Source: Mycobacteriales bacterium
Lineage (GTDB): Bacteria; Actinomycetota; Actinomycetes; JAFAQI01
NCBI GenBank assembly: GCA_035550055.1
Contig: DASZRO010000005.1
Coordinates: 62,001 to 126,000, forward strand
DNA: 64,000 nucleotides
Direction: 5' to 3'
Each line of letters begins with the position of its first letter. Within the stretch, counting starts at the first letter, position 1. Shown piece after piece: positions 8,103 through 16,951 of this stretch. A program made the position numbers and the translations under genes. Below the pieces are notes generated by a model. The model worked only from the letters and a program-made list of their open reading frames with translations. It had not been told where the DNA came from and searched no databases.

Positions 8103-9662
8103 TCAGCTGCCGGCGGCACGAGCCCGGAGGTCCTCCTTCATCACCTTGCCGGTGGCGTTCAGCGGCAGCGCGTCGAGGATCTCGACGCGACGCGGCGCCT
8201 TGTAGTTCGCCATGTGGTCGCGGCTCCAGGCGATGAGCTCGTCCGGCGTCACCGACGCGCCTTCGTGAAGTACGACGAAGGCCATGCCGACCTCGCCGAG
8301 CCGCTCGTCAGGGATGCCGATCACGGCGACCGAGTGGATGGCGGGATGGGCCAGTATCAGGTTCTCGATCTCGGCCGGGTAGGCGTTGAAGCCGCCGACG
8401 ATGAACATGTCCTTCGCCCGGCCAACGATGCGAAGCAGCCCGTCGGCGTCCATCGTCCCGACGTCGCCGGTCCGCAGCCAGCCGTCGGCTGACAGCGCCG
8501 CGGACGTCGCCGCCGGGTCGTCGAGGTAGTGCGACATCACGCTCGGACCTCGCAGCAGGATCTCGCCGGACTCGCCGACCGGCACGTCGGAACCGGTCGC
8601 GTCGACCAGCCGGATCTCGAACCCCGGCCTCGCCCGCCCGACGGTCGTGGCCACGACCTCGGGGCTGTCGTCGGGACCCGTGCCGCTGGCCGTGCCGGCC
8701 TCCGTCAGGCCGTATCCCGACACGACGATCCGGAACGGCAGCTCGTCGTAGATCCGCTCGATGAGCTTGACCGGGATGTCGGCAGAGCCGGTCACCGCCA
8801 CTCGCAGCGAGGACAGGTCATGCGTAGCCCGGTCCGGGTGGTCGAGCAGCGACTGGTAGATCGTCGGCGCGCCGGGGAGCACCGTGATCTGCTCGCGTGC
8901 CACCCGGGACAGCACCCGGTCGACGTCGAAGACCGGTTCGGGGTACATCGTCGCGCCTGCGGTGATGCTCGCGAGAATGCCGGCCTTCAGGCCGAACATG
9001 TGGAAGTACGGGTTGACCATGAGGTAGCGGTCACCGGCCGACAGCCCGGTCATGTCCACCCAGTCCGCGGCGACCCGCAGCGTCCGGCCGTGGGTCTGCA
9101 CCACGCCCTTCGCCCGCCCGGTCGTGCCCGACGTGAACAGGATGTCCGACGGGTCGTCGTCGGTGAGGGCAGCGCAACGGCGGCCCACCTCGGCGCTCGA
9201 CGCCCCGTCGCCACCCGCGTGGAACTCCGCCCAGGCGAGCGCAGCACTCGGCACCTCACCGCTCGCCACGATGCGATGACCGAGGTGGGCCGAGGCGAAC
9301 CCCGCGTCGTCGAGCATCGCCAGGTAGTCGGTGCCGAGAAAGTCGGTGACGGTGACCAACGCCTTCGCTTCGCTGCGCGTGAGGATATCAGCGGCCTCGC
9401 CGCCCTTGAAGCGGGTGTTGATCGGCACCAGCACTCCGCCGGCTTGCCAGATCCCGAGCACCGCGACGATCCAGCGGGCGCTGTTCGGCATCCAGATCGC
9501 GGCGCGCTCCCCCGGCGCGAAACCGGCGCCCACCAGTGCCGCCGCGAACGCCTGCGACTGCTGGCGCAGCTCGTGATAAGTGAGGGTCTCGTCAGCGTCG
9601 ACCACCGCGGTCGCGTCGCCGTACCGCTCGGCCGTCCTCGCCAGCAGCTCAGGAATCGTCAT
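8103..9662 (-). CDS. Acyl-CoA synthetase, FadD3-like
   Basis: 519 residues from the ATG at 9662 (MTIPELLART). Motifs: DILFTSGTTGRAKGVVQTHG, YGLTEAGTAS, RTGDVGTMDADGLLRIVGRAKDMFIVGGFNAYPAEIE and the terminal PLNATGKVMKEDL with the catalytic lysine. The N-terminal half (AIWMPNSARWIVAVLGIWQAGGVLVPINTR) resembles FadD3, the ligase for the steroid-ring remnant HIP, but also related FadD17-like enzymes, so the substrate stays open. I rejected a start 34 codons upstream because it would run through the inverted repeat at 9711-9751. Divergent from the P450 gene. Confidence 0.9.
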   Translation of the reverse strand: MTIPELLARTAERYGDATAVVDADETLTYHELRQQSQAFAAALVGAGFAPGERAAIWMPNSARWIVAVLGIWQAGGVLVPINTRFKGGEAADILTRSEAKALVTVTDFLGTDYLAMLDDAGFASAHLGHRIVASGEVPSAALAWAEFHAGGDGASSAEVGRRCAALTDDDPSDILFTSGTTGRAKGVVQTHGRTLRVAADWVDMTGLSAGDRYLMVNPYFHMFGLKAGILASITAGATMYPEPVFDVDRVLSRVAREQITVLPGAPTIYQSLLDHPDRATHDLSSLRVAVTGSADIPVKLIERIYDELPFRIVVSGYGLTEAGTASGTGPDDSPEVVATTVGRARPGFEIRLVDATGSDVPVGESGEILLRGPSVMSHYLDDPAATSAALSADGWLRTGDVGTMDADGLLRIVGRAKDMFIVGGFNAYPAEIENLILAHPAIHSVAVIGIPDERLGEVGMAFVVLHEGASVTPDELIAWSRDHMANYKAPRRVEILDALPLNATGKVMKEDLRARAAGS

Positions 9663-9710
9663 GTGCTCCGCACTCCGCCGTAGGTCCGGCACCGTCTCAC
9701 CGGAGATCAG

Positions 9711-9751
9711 TCTTACCGTCTGTGAGAATGTTCCTCTCACACGGTGTAAGA
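9711..9751. promoter_or_regulatory. Inverted repeat, probable repressor operator between fadD and P450 genes
   Basis: Two 17-nt arms (9711-9727 and 9735-9751) match at 13 of 17 positions around a 7-nt spacer. The inner core is a perfect TGTGAGA-N7-TCTCACA (9721-9741) and the outer parts are TCTTAC / GTAAGA. It lies 49 bp from the ligase start and 68 bp from the P450 start. The size and symmetry fit a TetR-family operator controlling both divergent genes. It does not resemble the KstR2 site as I know it. The cognate regulator is not in this window. Confidence 0.6.
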
Positions 9752-9819
9752 ATGACTCGCGCAAGAATGCTTCGAGCCCGTACGAAATGCCAACCGCAGC
9801 AACCCTTTGAAGAGGTCAG

Positions 9820-11019
9820 ATGACGCTCGCCGACTCCGACGTCTACTACGACCCGTACGACTTCGACATCGACACCGATCCGTACCCGGTATGGAAGCGG
9901 CTGCGCGACGAGAAGCCGCTGTACTACAACGACAAGCACGACTTCTACGCGCTCAGCCGCTGGGCTGACGTCGAGAGCTGCTCGTCGGACTGGAAGACCT
10001 ACATCTCCAGCAAGGGCACGCTGCTCGAGCTGATCAAGATGGACTTCCCGATCCCGCCGGGATCGATCATCTTCGAAGACCCGCCGGACCACGACGTGCA
10101 CCGCGCGATGCTGTCTCGGGTCTTCCGTCCCAAGAAGATCGCCGAGCTCGAGCCGAAGATCCGTGAGTTCTGCGCCCGGGCGCTCGATCCGATGGTCGGC
10201 GCCGGCGGGTTCGACTTCATCGCGAACCTCGGCGCGGAGATGCCGATGCGCACGATCGGATACCTGCTCGGCATCCCGGAGCAGGACCAGGTGGCCATCC
10301 GCGAAGCCATCGACGCGAGCCTGCGCATCAGTGAGGACGGCAAGCCCAGCGCCGACGCGATCGACCCGATGGCGATGGCGAAGATGTTCGAGGACTACGT
10401 CGAGTGGCGGGCCAAGAACCCCTCCGACGACCTGATGACCGAGATGCTGAACGCAGAGTTCGAAGACGTCGACGGCACGATGCGCAAGCTGAACCGCGAC
10501 GAGCTGCTCGGCTACATCAACCTGATCGCGGCGGCCGGCAACGAGACCACCACCCGGCTGATCGGGTGGACCGGGAAGGTGCTCGCCGAGCACCCGGATC
10601 AGCGCGCCGAGCTGGTCGCGAACCCTGACCTCATCCCCAACGCGATCGAGGAGCTGCTGCGCTACGAGGCGCCGTCACCGGTGCAGGCGCGATACGTCAC
10701 GAAGGACGTCGAGCACTACGGCCAGACCGTGCCGGCGGGCAACGTCGTACTTCTGCTCACCGCCTCGGCGAACCGCGACGAGCGCAAGTTCCCCCACGCC
10801 GACGCCTTCGACATCCACCGCAAGATCGAGCGGCACCTCACCTTCGGCTACGGCGTGCACTTCTGCCTCGGGGCCTCCCTCGCCCGCCTCGAAGGACGCA
10901 TCGCGCTCGACGAGGTGCTCAAGCGGTTCCCGACGTGGGACGTCGACTACGACCGGGCGGTCCAGGCTCGGACCTCGACGGTCCGTGGTTGGGAGACCCT
11001 GCCGGTGATCACCTCCTAA
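9820..11019 (+). CDS. Cytochrome P450
   Basis: 399 residues, soluble bacterial class I P450. Diagnostic segments: I-helix AAAGNETTTR (237-246), ExxR as ELLR (278-281), and heme-binding FGYGVHFCLGASLARLE with the proximal cysteine at about 349. The acidic N-terminus lacks a membrane anchor. It should hydroxylate a hydrophobic substrate with electrons from a ferredoxin, but no ferredoxin gene is adjacent. It is followed at 37 bp by an SDR gene that could oxidise the hydroxyl group, and preceded by the inverted repeat shared with the ligase. ATG at 9820 has an AGAGG-type ribosome site. Confidence 0.95.
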   Translation: MTLADSDVYYDPYDFDIDTDPYPVWKRLRDEKPLYYNDKHDFYALSRWADVESCSSDWKTYISSKGTLLELIKMDFPIPPGSIIFEDPPDHDVHRAMLSRVFRPKKIAELEPKIREFCARALDPMVGAGGFDFIANLGAEMPMRTIGYLLGIPEQDQVAIREAIDASLRISEDGKPSADAIDPMAMAKMFEDYVEWRAKNPSDDLMTEMLNAEFEDVDGTMRKLNRDELLGYINLIAAAGNETTTRLIGWTGKVLAEHPDQRAELVANPDLIPNAIEELLRYEAPSPVQARYVTKDVEHYGQTVPAGNVVLLLTASANRDERKFPHADAFDIHRKIERHLTFGYGVHFCLGASLARLEGRIALDEVLKRFPTWDVDYDRAVQARTSTVRGWETLPVITS

Positions 11020-11056
11020 CCTCACAACCACCAACCGACTCAGGAAGCAGGAAGAG

Positions 11057-11890
11057 ATGGGACTGTTCGACGCCTTCCGGTACGACGGCAAGCGGGTGCT
11101 CGTCGTGGGTGGTGCGACCGGCATGGGTGCCGCCGTCGTACAGGTCGTCAAGGACGCCGGTGCTGAGGTCGTGGTCATGGACCGCGCCGACGTCGACGTC
11201 GACGGCGTGAAGTTCATCCGCCTCGACCTGTCCGACAAGGCCTCGATCGAGTCCGCCATCGACGAGTGCGGCGGACCGCTGCACGCGCTGTTCGAGTGCG
11301 CCGGCGTGGCCGACGGCACGCCCGGCATCGAGCGGATCAACTTCATCGGCCACCGTCACCTGGTCGACCGCGCGATCGACAAGGGCTACGTCGGCAAGGG
11401 CGCCGCCATCGGCTTCATCTCCTCGGCCGCCGGCTTCGGCTGGCAGAACAACCTCGCCATCACCAAGGAGTTCCTGGCGATCACCGACTTCGACGAGGCG
11501 ACGAAGTGGGCGCAGGACAACGGCAAGGCCGACTACATGTTCTCGAAGCTCGCGATCAACACCTACGTCGCGCAGCAGGCCTTCCCGATGCTCAAGAAGG
11601 GCATCCGGATCAACGCGATCATGCCCGGCCCGACGGACACTCCGCTGGCGCGCGCCAACGCCGACATGTGGCTCGGTTTCGGCCAGGACTACCGCGACGA
11701 GACCGGCATCGCAGCGTCGACTCCCCTCGAGCAGGCCTACCCGCTGGTCTTCCTGTGCAGCGACGCGGCGGCCGGCGTCACCGGCATCACGATGGTGACC
11801 GACGCGGGCTACTTCGCCTCCGGCGTCGTCGAGTCGTTCGAGCCGGCAGCCCCGGTGGTCGGCTTCCTGTCCGGAAGCATGTACGGCTGA
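11057..11890 (+). CDS. SDR dehydrogenase, 3-alpha-hydroxysteroid / coniferyl-alcohol dehydrogenase-like
   Basis: 277 residues. Rossmann motif GGATGMG (about 18-24), the short acidic spacer region typical of the 3-alpha-HSD/coniferyl alcohol dehydrogenase subgroup, active-site Ser in FISSAAG, and the YMFSK catalytic Tyr-Lys pair. The segment between Ser and Tyr is long (ITKEFLAITDFDEATKWAQ), a hallmark of this subgroup. It presumably oxidises a secondary alcohol with NAD(P), perhaps the product of the P450 upstream. It has a GGAAGAG ribosome site. Convergent with the DapB-like gene, gap 21 bp. Confidence 0.88.
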   Translation: MGLFDAFRYDGKRVLVVGGATGMGAAVVQVVKDAGAEVVVMDRADVDVDGVKFIRLDLSDKASIESAIDECGGPLHALFECAGVADGTPGIERINFIGHRHLVDRAIDKGYVGKGAAIGFISSAAGFGWQNNLAITKEFLAITDFDEATKWAQDNGKADYMFSKLAINTYVAQQAFPMLKKGIRINAIMPGPTDTPLARANADMWLGFGQDYRDETGIAASTPLEQAYPLVFLCSDAAAGVTGITMVTDAGYFASGVVESFEPAAPVVGFLSGSMYG

Positions 11891-11911
11891 TCCACTCGAC
11901 CGCCGTTTCTC

Positions 11912-12949
11912 TCAATCTCCTGCGGGGGTCAGCGGTGGGAGGTCTGTGGTCTCGAGGATCCCCGGGACCGCCGCGACCACGTAGGGGATCGCGTTGACCG
12001 GGCGGTTGGCGGTGTACCCGGGCGTGTGCGCGCCGAGGTCTTCGACGGCGAACGGGAACTCGAGGCTGACGTTCAGCGGGGCGTCGCCGTACGTCCGCAC
12101 CCGCCACCCGGTCGCGAGCAGGTCCCAACGGGGATCGAGGTCGGTCGAGCAGTACCAGGTCGCGGTGAAGCGCACGACCTCCTCGCCCGCGCTCGACCCC
12201 GAAATCACGGTCCGCTGCGCCGCCACGGTGCCGGCCGGGATCGGCCCCGCCGCGATCGTCAGATCGCGGGTGGCTGCGGCCAGCTCGCCGTACGCCGACC
12301 AGTCGTCGACCCGCTTCCCGGCATGCTCGGCTAGCTCCTCGAGTGGCGGTCCGAACTGCGTCAACAGGTGGGCCGCGCGACGCGGGTCCGGCGTCGTCAT
12401 CGGCCGGGCGTAGCCCATCTGCTCGAACAGCAGGTGCGGCGAGTTCCGCTCGGAGAGGTTCGCGTACTCCTCGATCTCGATCCGATCGACCCGGCACTGC
12501 AGCGACAGCAACGCGAGCGGCAGCGCGTCAGTGATGAAGCCCGGACTGCTCCCGGTCGCGTAGATCGAGGTGTTGCCCCGCGCGCAGGCCGCATCGATTC
12601 GTTGTCGCGCCTCCACGGAAAGCGCACGGCCGCCGGCCTGGAAGTCGCCGCACGTCGTGACGACGTTCGTGCCCCGCTCGAGCATCGCGACGACGTCGTC
12701 GAGCTCGGCCGCCCGCGGCATGTAGAGCACGCAGTCGGCGTCCAGCTCGATGACCGCGCGCTTGTCGGCGGTGGCCGCAACGCCGGTCGGCTCCTGGCCG
12801 CAGATCTCACCGACGTCTCGGCCCGCCTTCGACGGGTCGTAGACCAGCATCCCGACCAGCTCCAGTCGCGGGTCCCGCAGCACCTGTAGCGCGGCCCGCG
12901 TGCCGATGTTGCCGGTCGCCCACTGCACCACTCGCAGTCGTCGGCTCAT
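11912..12949 (-). CDS. DapB-like NAD(P)-binding oxidoreductase
   Basis: 345 residues from the ATG at 12949. The N-terminus RVVQWATGNIGTRAA is the dinucleotide-binding start of dihydrodipicolinate-reductase-like proteins common in actinomycete catabolic clusters, where they are usually labelled amine dehydrogenase family. It is longer than true DapB (about 250) and is not beside lysine genes, so a biosynthetic DapB role is unlikely. The substrate is unknown. Its ATG overlaps the TGA of the CoA-transferase gene (TGATG), so it is coupled to the CoA-transferase and VOC genes. Confidence 0.8.
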   Translation of the reverse strand: MSRRLRVVQWATGNIGTRAALQVLRDPRLELVGMLVYDPSKAGRDVGEICGQEPTGVAATADKRAVIELDADCVLYMPRAAELDDVVAMLERGTNVVTTCGDFQAGGRALSVEARQRIDAACARGNTSIYATGSSPGFITDALPLALLSLQCRVDRIEIEEYANLSERNSPHLLFEQMGYARPMTTPDPRRAAHLLTQFGPPLEELAEHAGKRVDDWSAYGELAAATRDLTIAAGPIPAGTVAAQRTVISGSSAGEEVVRFTATWYCSTDLDPRWDLLATGWRVRTYGDAPLNVSLEFPFAVEDLGAHTPGYTANRPVNAIPYVVAAVPGILETTDLPPLTPAGD

Positions 12950-14079
12950 CACTCCCCCAGCAGCTCGTCGGTGTGCTCGTGCAGCCGAGGCGGCGGCAAG
13001 TAGGCCGCCCGAGCCGAGTCGGTGTGAATCGGGCTGCGTACCAGGCGCAGCGAGCTTTCCCCGGCCGGGATCTCGACGATCATCCCGCGCCGCGCGACGT
13101 GCTCGCTGTCGAGGGCGACATCGAGGCCGACCACAGCGGCGACCGGCAGTCCGCTCGGCCGCAGCCGCGCCTCCCAATCGGCCGCGCTCGCCGCCGCCAG
13201 CCGAGCGGTGAGCAGACCGACCAGCTCCGCCCGGTTCTCGTGCCGCGCGTGCATCGTGGCGAACCGGGCGTCGGTCGCCCACTCCGGGCGACCGAGCTCG
13301 GCACACACTCGCCGCCAGAACTCGTCGTGGGTGACGAACATCGCAAGGTAGCCGTGCGCAGTCGGGAACAGCTGCGCCGGCACGTAGAAGTTGTGGCCAC
13401 CCGACGGCTGCCTGGTCGGCACCACCCCGCCATTGAGGTACGCCGCCGCCTTGTAGTTGAGCTGACTCAACATCGTCTCGAACATCGAGACGTCGACCTG
13501 CCCACCGACGCCGCTGACGTCAGCCTCACGCACCTTCGCGAGCAGGCCGAGCGCCGCCATGATCGCCGAGGAGTTGTCCGCAGCGGTGTAGCCGGGAAGC
13601 ATCGGCGGCCCGTCCGGCTCCCCGCTCATCGCCGCGAGACCGACGCCTGCCTGCACGAGGTAGTCGAAGACCGGCCAGTCCGCCTCCGGTCCGTCGAGGC
13701 CGTAGCCGGTCAGCGCGACGCACACGATCTTCGGGTTCGTCTCGCGCAGATCGTCGAAGGTGAGCCCGAGCTTGCGAATCGCAGACGGGCGAAGGTTGGC
13801 CAGCACAGCATCCGCCTTGCCCACCAACCGATGCAGCTGACGGTTGCCGGCTGGGGTCGTGAGGTCGATATGCACGCTGCGCTTGTTGCGGTTGATGCTC
13901 GCGAAGTAGACGTTGTGGCCGTCCACGTACTGCGAGCCCACCCCGCGGGAGACATCACCCGAGTCGGTCTCGACCTTGATGACGTCGGCGCCCAGATCGG
14001 CGAGCAGCATCGTCGCGTACGGGCCGGCGAGCACGTGGCCGACCTCGATGACCCGCAGCCCGGCGAGCGGACCGTTCAC
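12949..14079 (-). CDS. Family III CoA-transferase (CaiB/BaiF)
   Basis: 376 residues beginning at GTG 14079. The N-terminus VNGPLAGLRVIEVGHVLAGP followed by MLLADLGADVIKVE is the classic class III CoA-transferase start; the catalytic aspartate is expected in GYTAADNSSA (about residue 168). It would transfer CoA from a donor thioester to a free acid, or act as an acyl-CoA racemase-like enzyme as in Amacr/Mcr of this family. It overlaps the VOC gene by 4 bp (GTGA) and the DapB-like gene by 1 bp, forming a coupled trio. Confidence 0.92.
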   Translation of the reverse strand: MNGPLAGLRVIEVGHVLAGPYATMLLADLGADVIKVETDSGDVSRGVGSQYVDGHNVYFASINRNKRSVHIDLTTPAGNRQLHRLVGKADAVLANLRPSAIRKLGLTFDDLRETNPKIVCVALTGYGLDGPEADWPVFDYLVQAGVGLAAMSGEPDGPPMLPGYTAADNSSAIMAALGLLAKVREADVSGVGGQVDVSMFETMLSQLNYKAAAYLNGGVVPTRQPSGGHNFYVPAQLFPTAHGYLAMFVTHDEFWRRVCAELGRPEWATDARFATMHARHENRAELVGLLTARLAAASAADWEARLRPSGLPVAAVVGLDVALDSEHVARRGMIVEIPAGESSLRLVRSPIHTDSARAAYLPPPRLHEHTDELLGE

Positions 14080-14504
14080 GGCGCCGGGACGTTCAGCAGC
14101 TCCACTACGACACCGTCCGGGTCGCGCACAGTGACGACCTTGACGCCGTTGCGCAACGTCGCATGTCGTACGTCGGTCCCGCCGGCGGCTTCCAGCCGTG
14201 GCAGGACAGCTGCGAGGTCGACCATGAAGGAGAGCATGACGGTGCCGGTCGCGATCGGCGCAGGCCCGGGCCCCGGCGCGACCGGGTCGGCGAGAGTCAG
14301 CAGCTCGACCTGGCCGCGGTCCGGGTGCTCGGGATCACCGAGGATCATCGCGTGCAGACGCCGCGAGCTGACGCCGCCGAACATCTCCGGCCACGGGCCG
14401 TCGAACTCCCGGTCGAGGACCGTCTGCAGGCCGAGCCCGTCGCGGTAGAACGCCAGGCTCCGCGAGGCGTCCGCGACGAAGACGACGACGTGGTCGAGAT
14501 GCAT
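14076..14504 (-). CDS. VOC-superfamily (glyoxalase/dioxygenase-like) protein
   Basis: 142 residues from ATG 14504. The start LDHVVVFVADASRSLAFYRDGLGL and the end VRDPDGVVVELLNVP are typical of the beta-alpha-beta-beta-beta VOC fold, with likely metal ligands His at residue 4 and Glu near 136. Possible roles include a lyase, an epimerase or dioxygenase acting on CoA esters. A methylmalonyl-CoA-epimerase-type function is one option but is not shown. Coupled to the CoA-transferase; the LLM oxidoreductase stop is 10 bp upstream. Confidence 0.85.
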   Translation of the reverse strand: MHLDHVVVFVADASRSLAFYRDGLGLQTVLDREFDGPWPEMFGGVSSRRLHAMILGDPEHPDRGQVELLTLADPVAPGPGPAPIATGTVMLSFMVDLAAVLPRLEAAGGTDVRHATLRNGVKVVTVRDPDGVVVELLNVPAP

Positions 14505-14514
14505 CGTCGCCGCC

Positions 14515-15468
14515 TCAGAGCTCGGGGCACAGCGACGCGAGGAACGCCGTCGTCCGGTCGCGCGACTCGATGCGGGCCTCTCGGGTCTTGCCGTACGGCA
14601 GCAGCCGCACCGAGAAGTCGGTGACCCCGGCGTCCCGGTACTGCTCGAGCCGCTTGCGGATCGCGCCTTCGTCGCCCGCGACGAGGAACTCACCCGCGTC
14701 CTTCGCATCGCCGTGCTCGAGCAAGCGCTCGTAGTTGGGCGAGTACTCGGAGTGGCTCATCGCACGCCGCGCCCATTCGCGAGCGCCCTCGACCTCGTCG
14801 GTCCGGCACAGGGTGACCGGCACGCCGGCGACGATCCGCGGCGCCGGCCGGCCGGCCTGCTCCGCCGCTGTGGTGATGGTCGGCGCGATGTGATCGCCGA
14901 TGGTGCGGTCGTCGGCCATCCACAGGATCGTGCCGTCGGTGCGCTCACCGGCGATCTTCAGCATCACCGGCGCAAGGGCGGCGAGCAGGATCGGGGTCGG
15001 CGTGATGTCGCTGACCGCCAACGGGTTGTGCACCCTGAAGTGCTCGTTCTCCACGTCGACCGGTCCGGGACCGGCAAAGGCGACGTCGAGCACCTCGAGA
15101 TAACTACGGACGAGCCGGGCGGGCTTGTCGTAGGACAGCCCGAGCATGTCCTCGATGACCCAGTGATGTGAGGGCCCGATACCCAACGTGAGCCGGCCTT
15201 CACAGACCGCCTGGGTAGACAGCGCCTGGTGTGCCATCGCAATCGGGTGGCGGGTCTGGATCGGCAGCACCGCCGTCCCGAGCTCGATCCGGGTGGTGAC
15301 CCTGCCCATCAGCGTCACCGCGGTCAGCGCGTCGAAGTCATCGGGCGGCTGGGCCACCCACGCAGACGCGAACCCGGCCTGCTCGGCGGCAATCGCATCC
15401 GACTCGATCTTTGCGACGGCCTCGCGGTATCGCCCCGGATCTGGACCGACCATCAGACCGATGCGCAC
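14515..15468 (-). CDS. LLM-class F420-dependent oxidoreductase
   Basis: 317 residues, luciferase-like TIM barrel. Family segments: an N-terminal RIGLMVGPDPGRY, LGTAVLPIQTRHPIAMAHQALS, and RLTLGIGPSHHWVIEDMLGL. This form is typical of actinomycete enzymes that use coenzyme F420 rather than FMN. It probably reduces or oxidises an intermediate of the cluster; the substrate is not readable. First gene of the minus-strand run LLM - VOC - CoA-transferase - DapB-like. Confidence 0.88.
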   Translation of the reverse strand: MRIGLMVGPDPGRYREAVAKIESDAIAAEQAGFASAWVAQPPDDFDALTAVTLMGRVTTRIELGTAVLPIQTRHPIAMAHQALSTQAVCEGRLTLGIGPSHHWVIEDMLGLSYDKPARLVRSYLEVLDVAFAGPGPVDVENEHFRVHNPLAVSDITPTPILLAALAPVMLKIAGERTDGTILWMADDRTIGDHIAPTITTAAEQAGRPAPRIVAGVPVTLCRTDEVEGAREWARRAMSHSEYSPNYERLLEHGDAKDAGEFLVAGDEGAIRKRLEQYRDAGVTDFSVRLLPYGKTREARIESRDRTTAFLASLCPEL

Positions 15469-15590
15469 CGGCCCAGTTATATCGCCATCACGGCGGTTGC
15501 GGTAATCGCGTTCTCAGTAGCGAGAGTCGCTATTGCAGACCGCCGGGTCTAGGCGATACTCGGCTGCGCACTCGAACGGAAGGAACGTCG
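15469..15590. promoter_or_regulatory. Divergent promoter region with a TAGCGA/TCGCTA inverted repeat
   Basis: 122-bp gap between the divergent LLM and SDR genes. TAGCGA (15518-15523) and TCGCTA (15527-15532) form a short inverted repeat with a 3-nt centre; the flanks extend the symmetry imperfectly (AGTAGCGA / TCGCTATT). It could be an operator for both transcription units. The arm length is modest, so this is tentative. Confidence 0.4.
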
Positions 15591-16334
15591 TTGAGCAGGG
15601 TTGCGGTGGTTACGGGCGGCGCGTCCGGCATGGGCTTGGAGATCTCCCGGCAGCTGGCCGCGCGTGGGGACCGGGTGGCGGTCGTCGACCTCTCGGGCGA
15701 GGCGGCGCAAGCCGCAGCCGCCGCGATCGTGGCCGACGGCGGCCGAGCGATCGGGCTTGCCGCCGACGTCGCCGACCGGGCCGCGGTCGACGCGGCCTAC
15801 CAGTCGGTCCGCGACCAGCTCGGCCCCATCGAGATCCTCGTGACGAGCGCGGGCCTGGACGAGTTCTGCTCGTTCACCGACATCAGCGCCGCGCAGTGGG
15901 AGCGCATGATCGCGGTCAACCTCACCGGCACGTTTCACTGCCTCCAGGCGGCGGTCCCGGACATGCTCGCCGGTCAGTGGGGCCGCATCGTGACGATCTC
16001 CTCGTCGAGCGCGCAGAGCGGGGCGAAACGGATGGCCCACTACGTCGCCTCGAAGGGTGGGGTCATCGGCATCACGAAGGCCCTGGCGGTCGAGCTCGCC
16101 CCTGAAGGCATCACCGTCAACACGATCCCGCCCGGCTTCATCGACACCCCGATGGTGCGCCGCGCCGAGGACAAGGGCGACCTGCCCGACGTGAACCTGA
16201 TTGCGAAGCAGACGCCGGTACGCCGCGCCGGCACGCCGCAGGACATCGCCGCGGCAGCGGTCTTCCTGTGCTCCGAGGAGGCCGGCTACATCACCGGCCA
16301 AGCCCTCAACGTCAACGGCGGCTGGTACCTCTGA
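15591..16334 (+). CDS. SDR-family oxidoreductase (3-oxoacyl-ACP reductase-like)
   Basis: 247 residues from the TTG at 15591 (L/M-SRVAVVTGGASGMG). That start sits a few bases after AAGGA and directly precedes the Rossmann strand, while the longer frame upstream is not homologous. Catalytic Ser is in TISSSSAQSG and the pair is YVASK; C-terminus ITGQALNVNGG, as in FabG-like dehydrogenases. Likely NAD(P)-dependent oxidation of a beta-hydroxy intermediate or cyclic alcohol. Overlaps the next gene as TGATG. Confidence 0.88.
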   Translation: MSRVAVVTGGASGMGLEISRQLAARGDRVAVVDLSGEAAQAAAAAIVADGGRAIGLAADVADRAAVDAAYQSVRDQLGPIEILVTSAGLDEFCSFTDISAAQWERMIAVNLTGTFHCLQAAVPDMLAGQWGRIVTISSSSAQSGAKRMAHYVASKGGVIGITKALAVELAPEGITVNTIPPGFIDTPMVRRAEDKGDLPDVNLIAKQTPVRRAGTPQDIAAAAVFLCSEEAGYITGQALNVNGGWYL

Positions 16335-16951
16335 TGCCCCGGCTCGAGCCGGTCCCCAAGGACCAGTGGGGCGAGGCCGAGGCCGCCGCGGTGCGCGCCG
16401 CGATGCCGGCGGCCGCGGCGGAACGCTTCCTGTCAGCCGAACCCGACGCGCCGCGGCTGGCCAACGGGATCAGCAGCATGCTGCACCATCCGCAGCTCGC
16501 GGCGGCCTTCCTCAACTTCAACGGTCAGCTGCTCTGGGAGCCGGTCCTCGACCCGCGGCTTCGCGAGCTCGCCGTGCTCCGGGTGGCGTGGCACACCCGA
16601 GCCCCTTATGAGTGGGTCCAGCACGTGAAGCTCTCGCAGCGCTACGGCGTGACCGAGCGGGAGGTCGAGGCCATCGTCGACGGGACCGACCCCGGATGGT
16701 CGAGCCTCGAAGCCGACGTCCTGGAGGCGACCGAGCTGCTGCTGACCACTCATCGGGTCGACGATGCGACCTGGCAACGGCTGACTGAGGCGCTGGACGC
16801 GAGAGCCGTGATCGAGCTGCTGTTCGTCGTCGGGACCTACTCCTGCCTCGCCATGGTGTTCAACGGACTCGGCGTGGAGCTGGACCCGGACCTGGACCCG
16901 ACGGCACAGCCGATGCCTACGGCGCAAGGATGGCCGTCATCAGCACCGTGA
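16334..16951 (+). CDS. Carboxymuconolactone decarboxylase / AhpD-like protein
   Basis: 205 residues. The all-helical pattern with RLRELAVLRVAWHTRAPYEWVQHVKLSQRYGVTERE is the CMD/AhpD core. In AhpD a CxxC precedes the His; here that position holds no CxxC, so peroxidase activity of the AhpD type is unlikely and a decarboxylase or unknown role in the pathway is more likely. Starts at the ATG overlapping the SDR stop and overlaps the following LLM gene by 22 bp; the three genes form one operon. Confidence 0.85.
   Translation: MPRLEPVPKDQWGEAEAAAVRAAMPAAAAERFLSAEPDAPRLANGISSMLHHPQLAAAFLNFNGQLLWEPVLDPRLRELAVLRVAWHTRAPYEWVQHVKLSQRYGVTEREVEAIVDGTDPGWSSLEADVLEATELLLTTHRVDDATWQRLTEALDARAVIELLFVVGTYSCLAMVFNGLGVELDPDLDPTAQPMPTAQGWPSSAP

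Noticed and set aside
8103-9764. Earlier start at 9764 for the FadD3-like ligase
   Set aside because: It would translate through the inverted repeat 9711-9751; family homology begins at ATG 9662.
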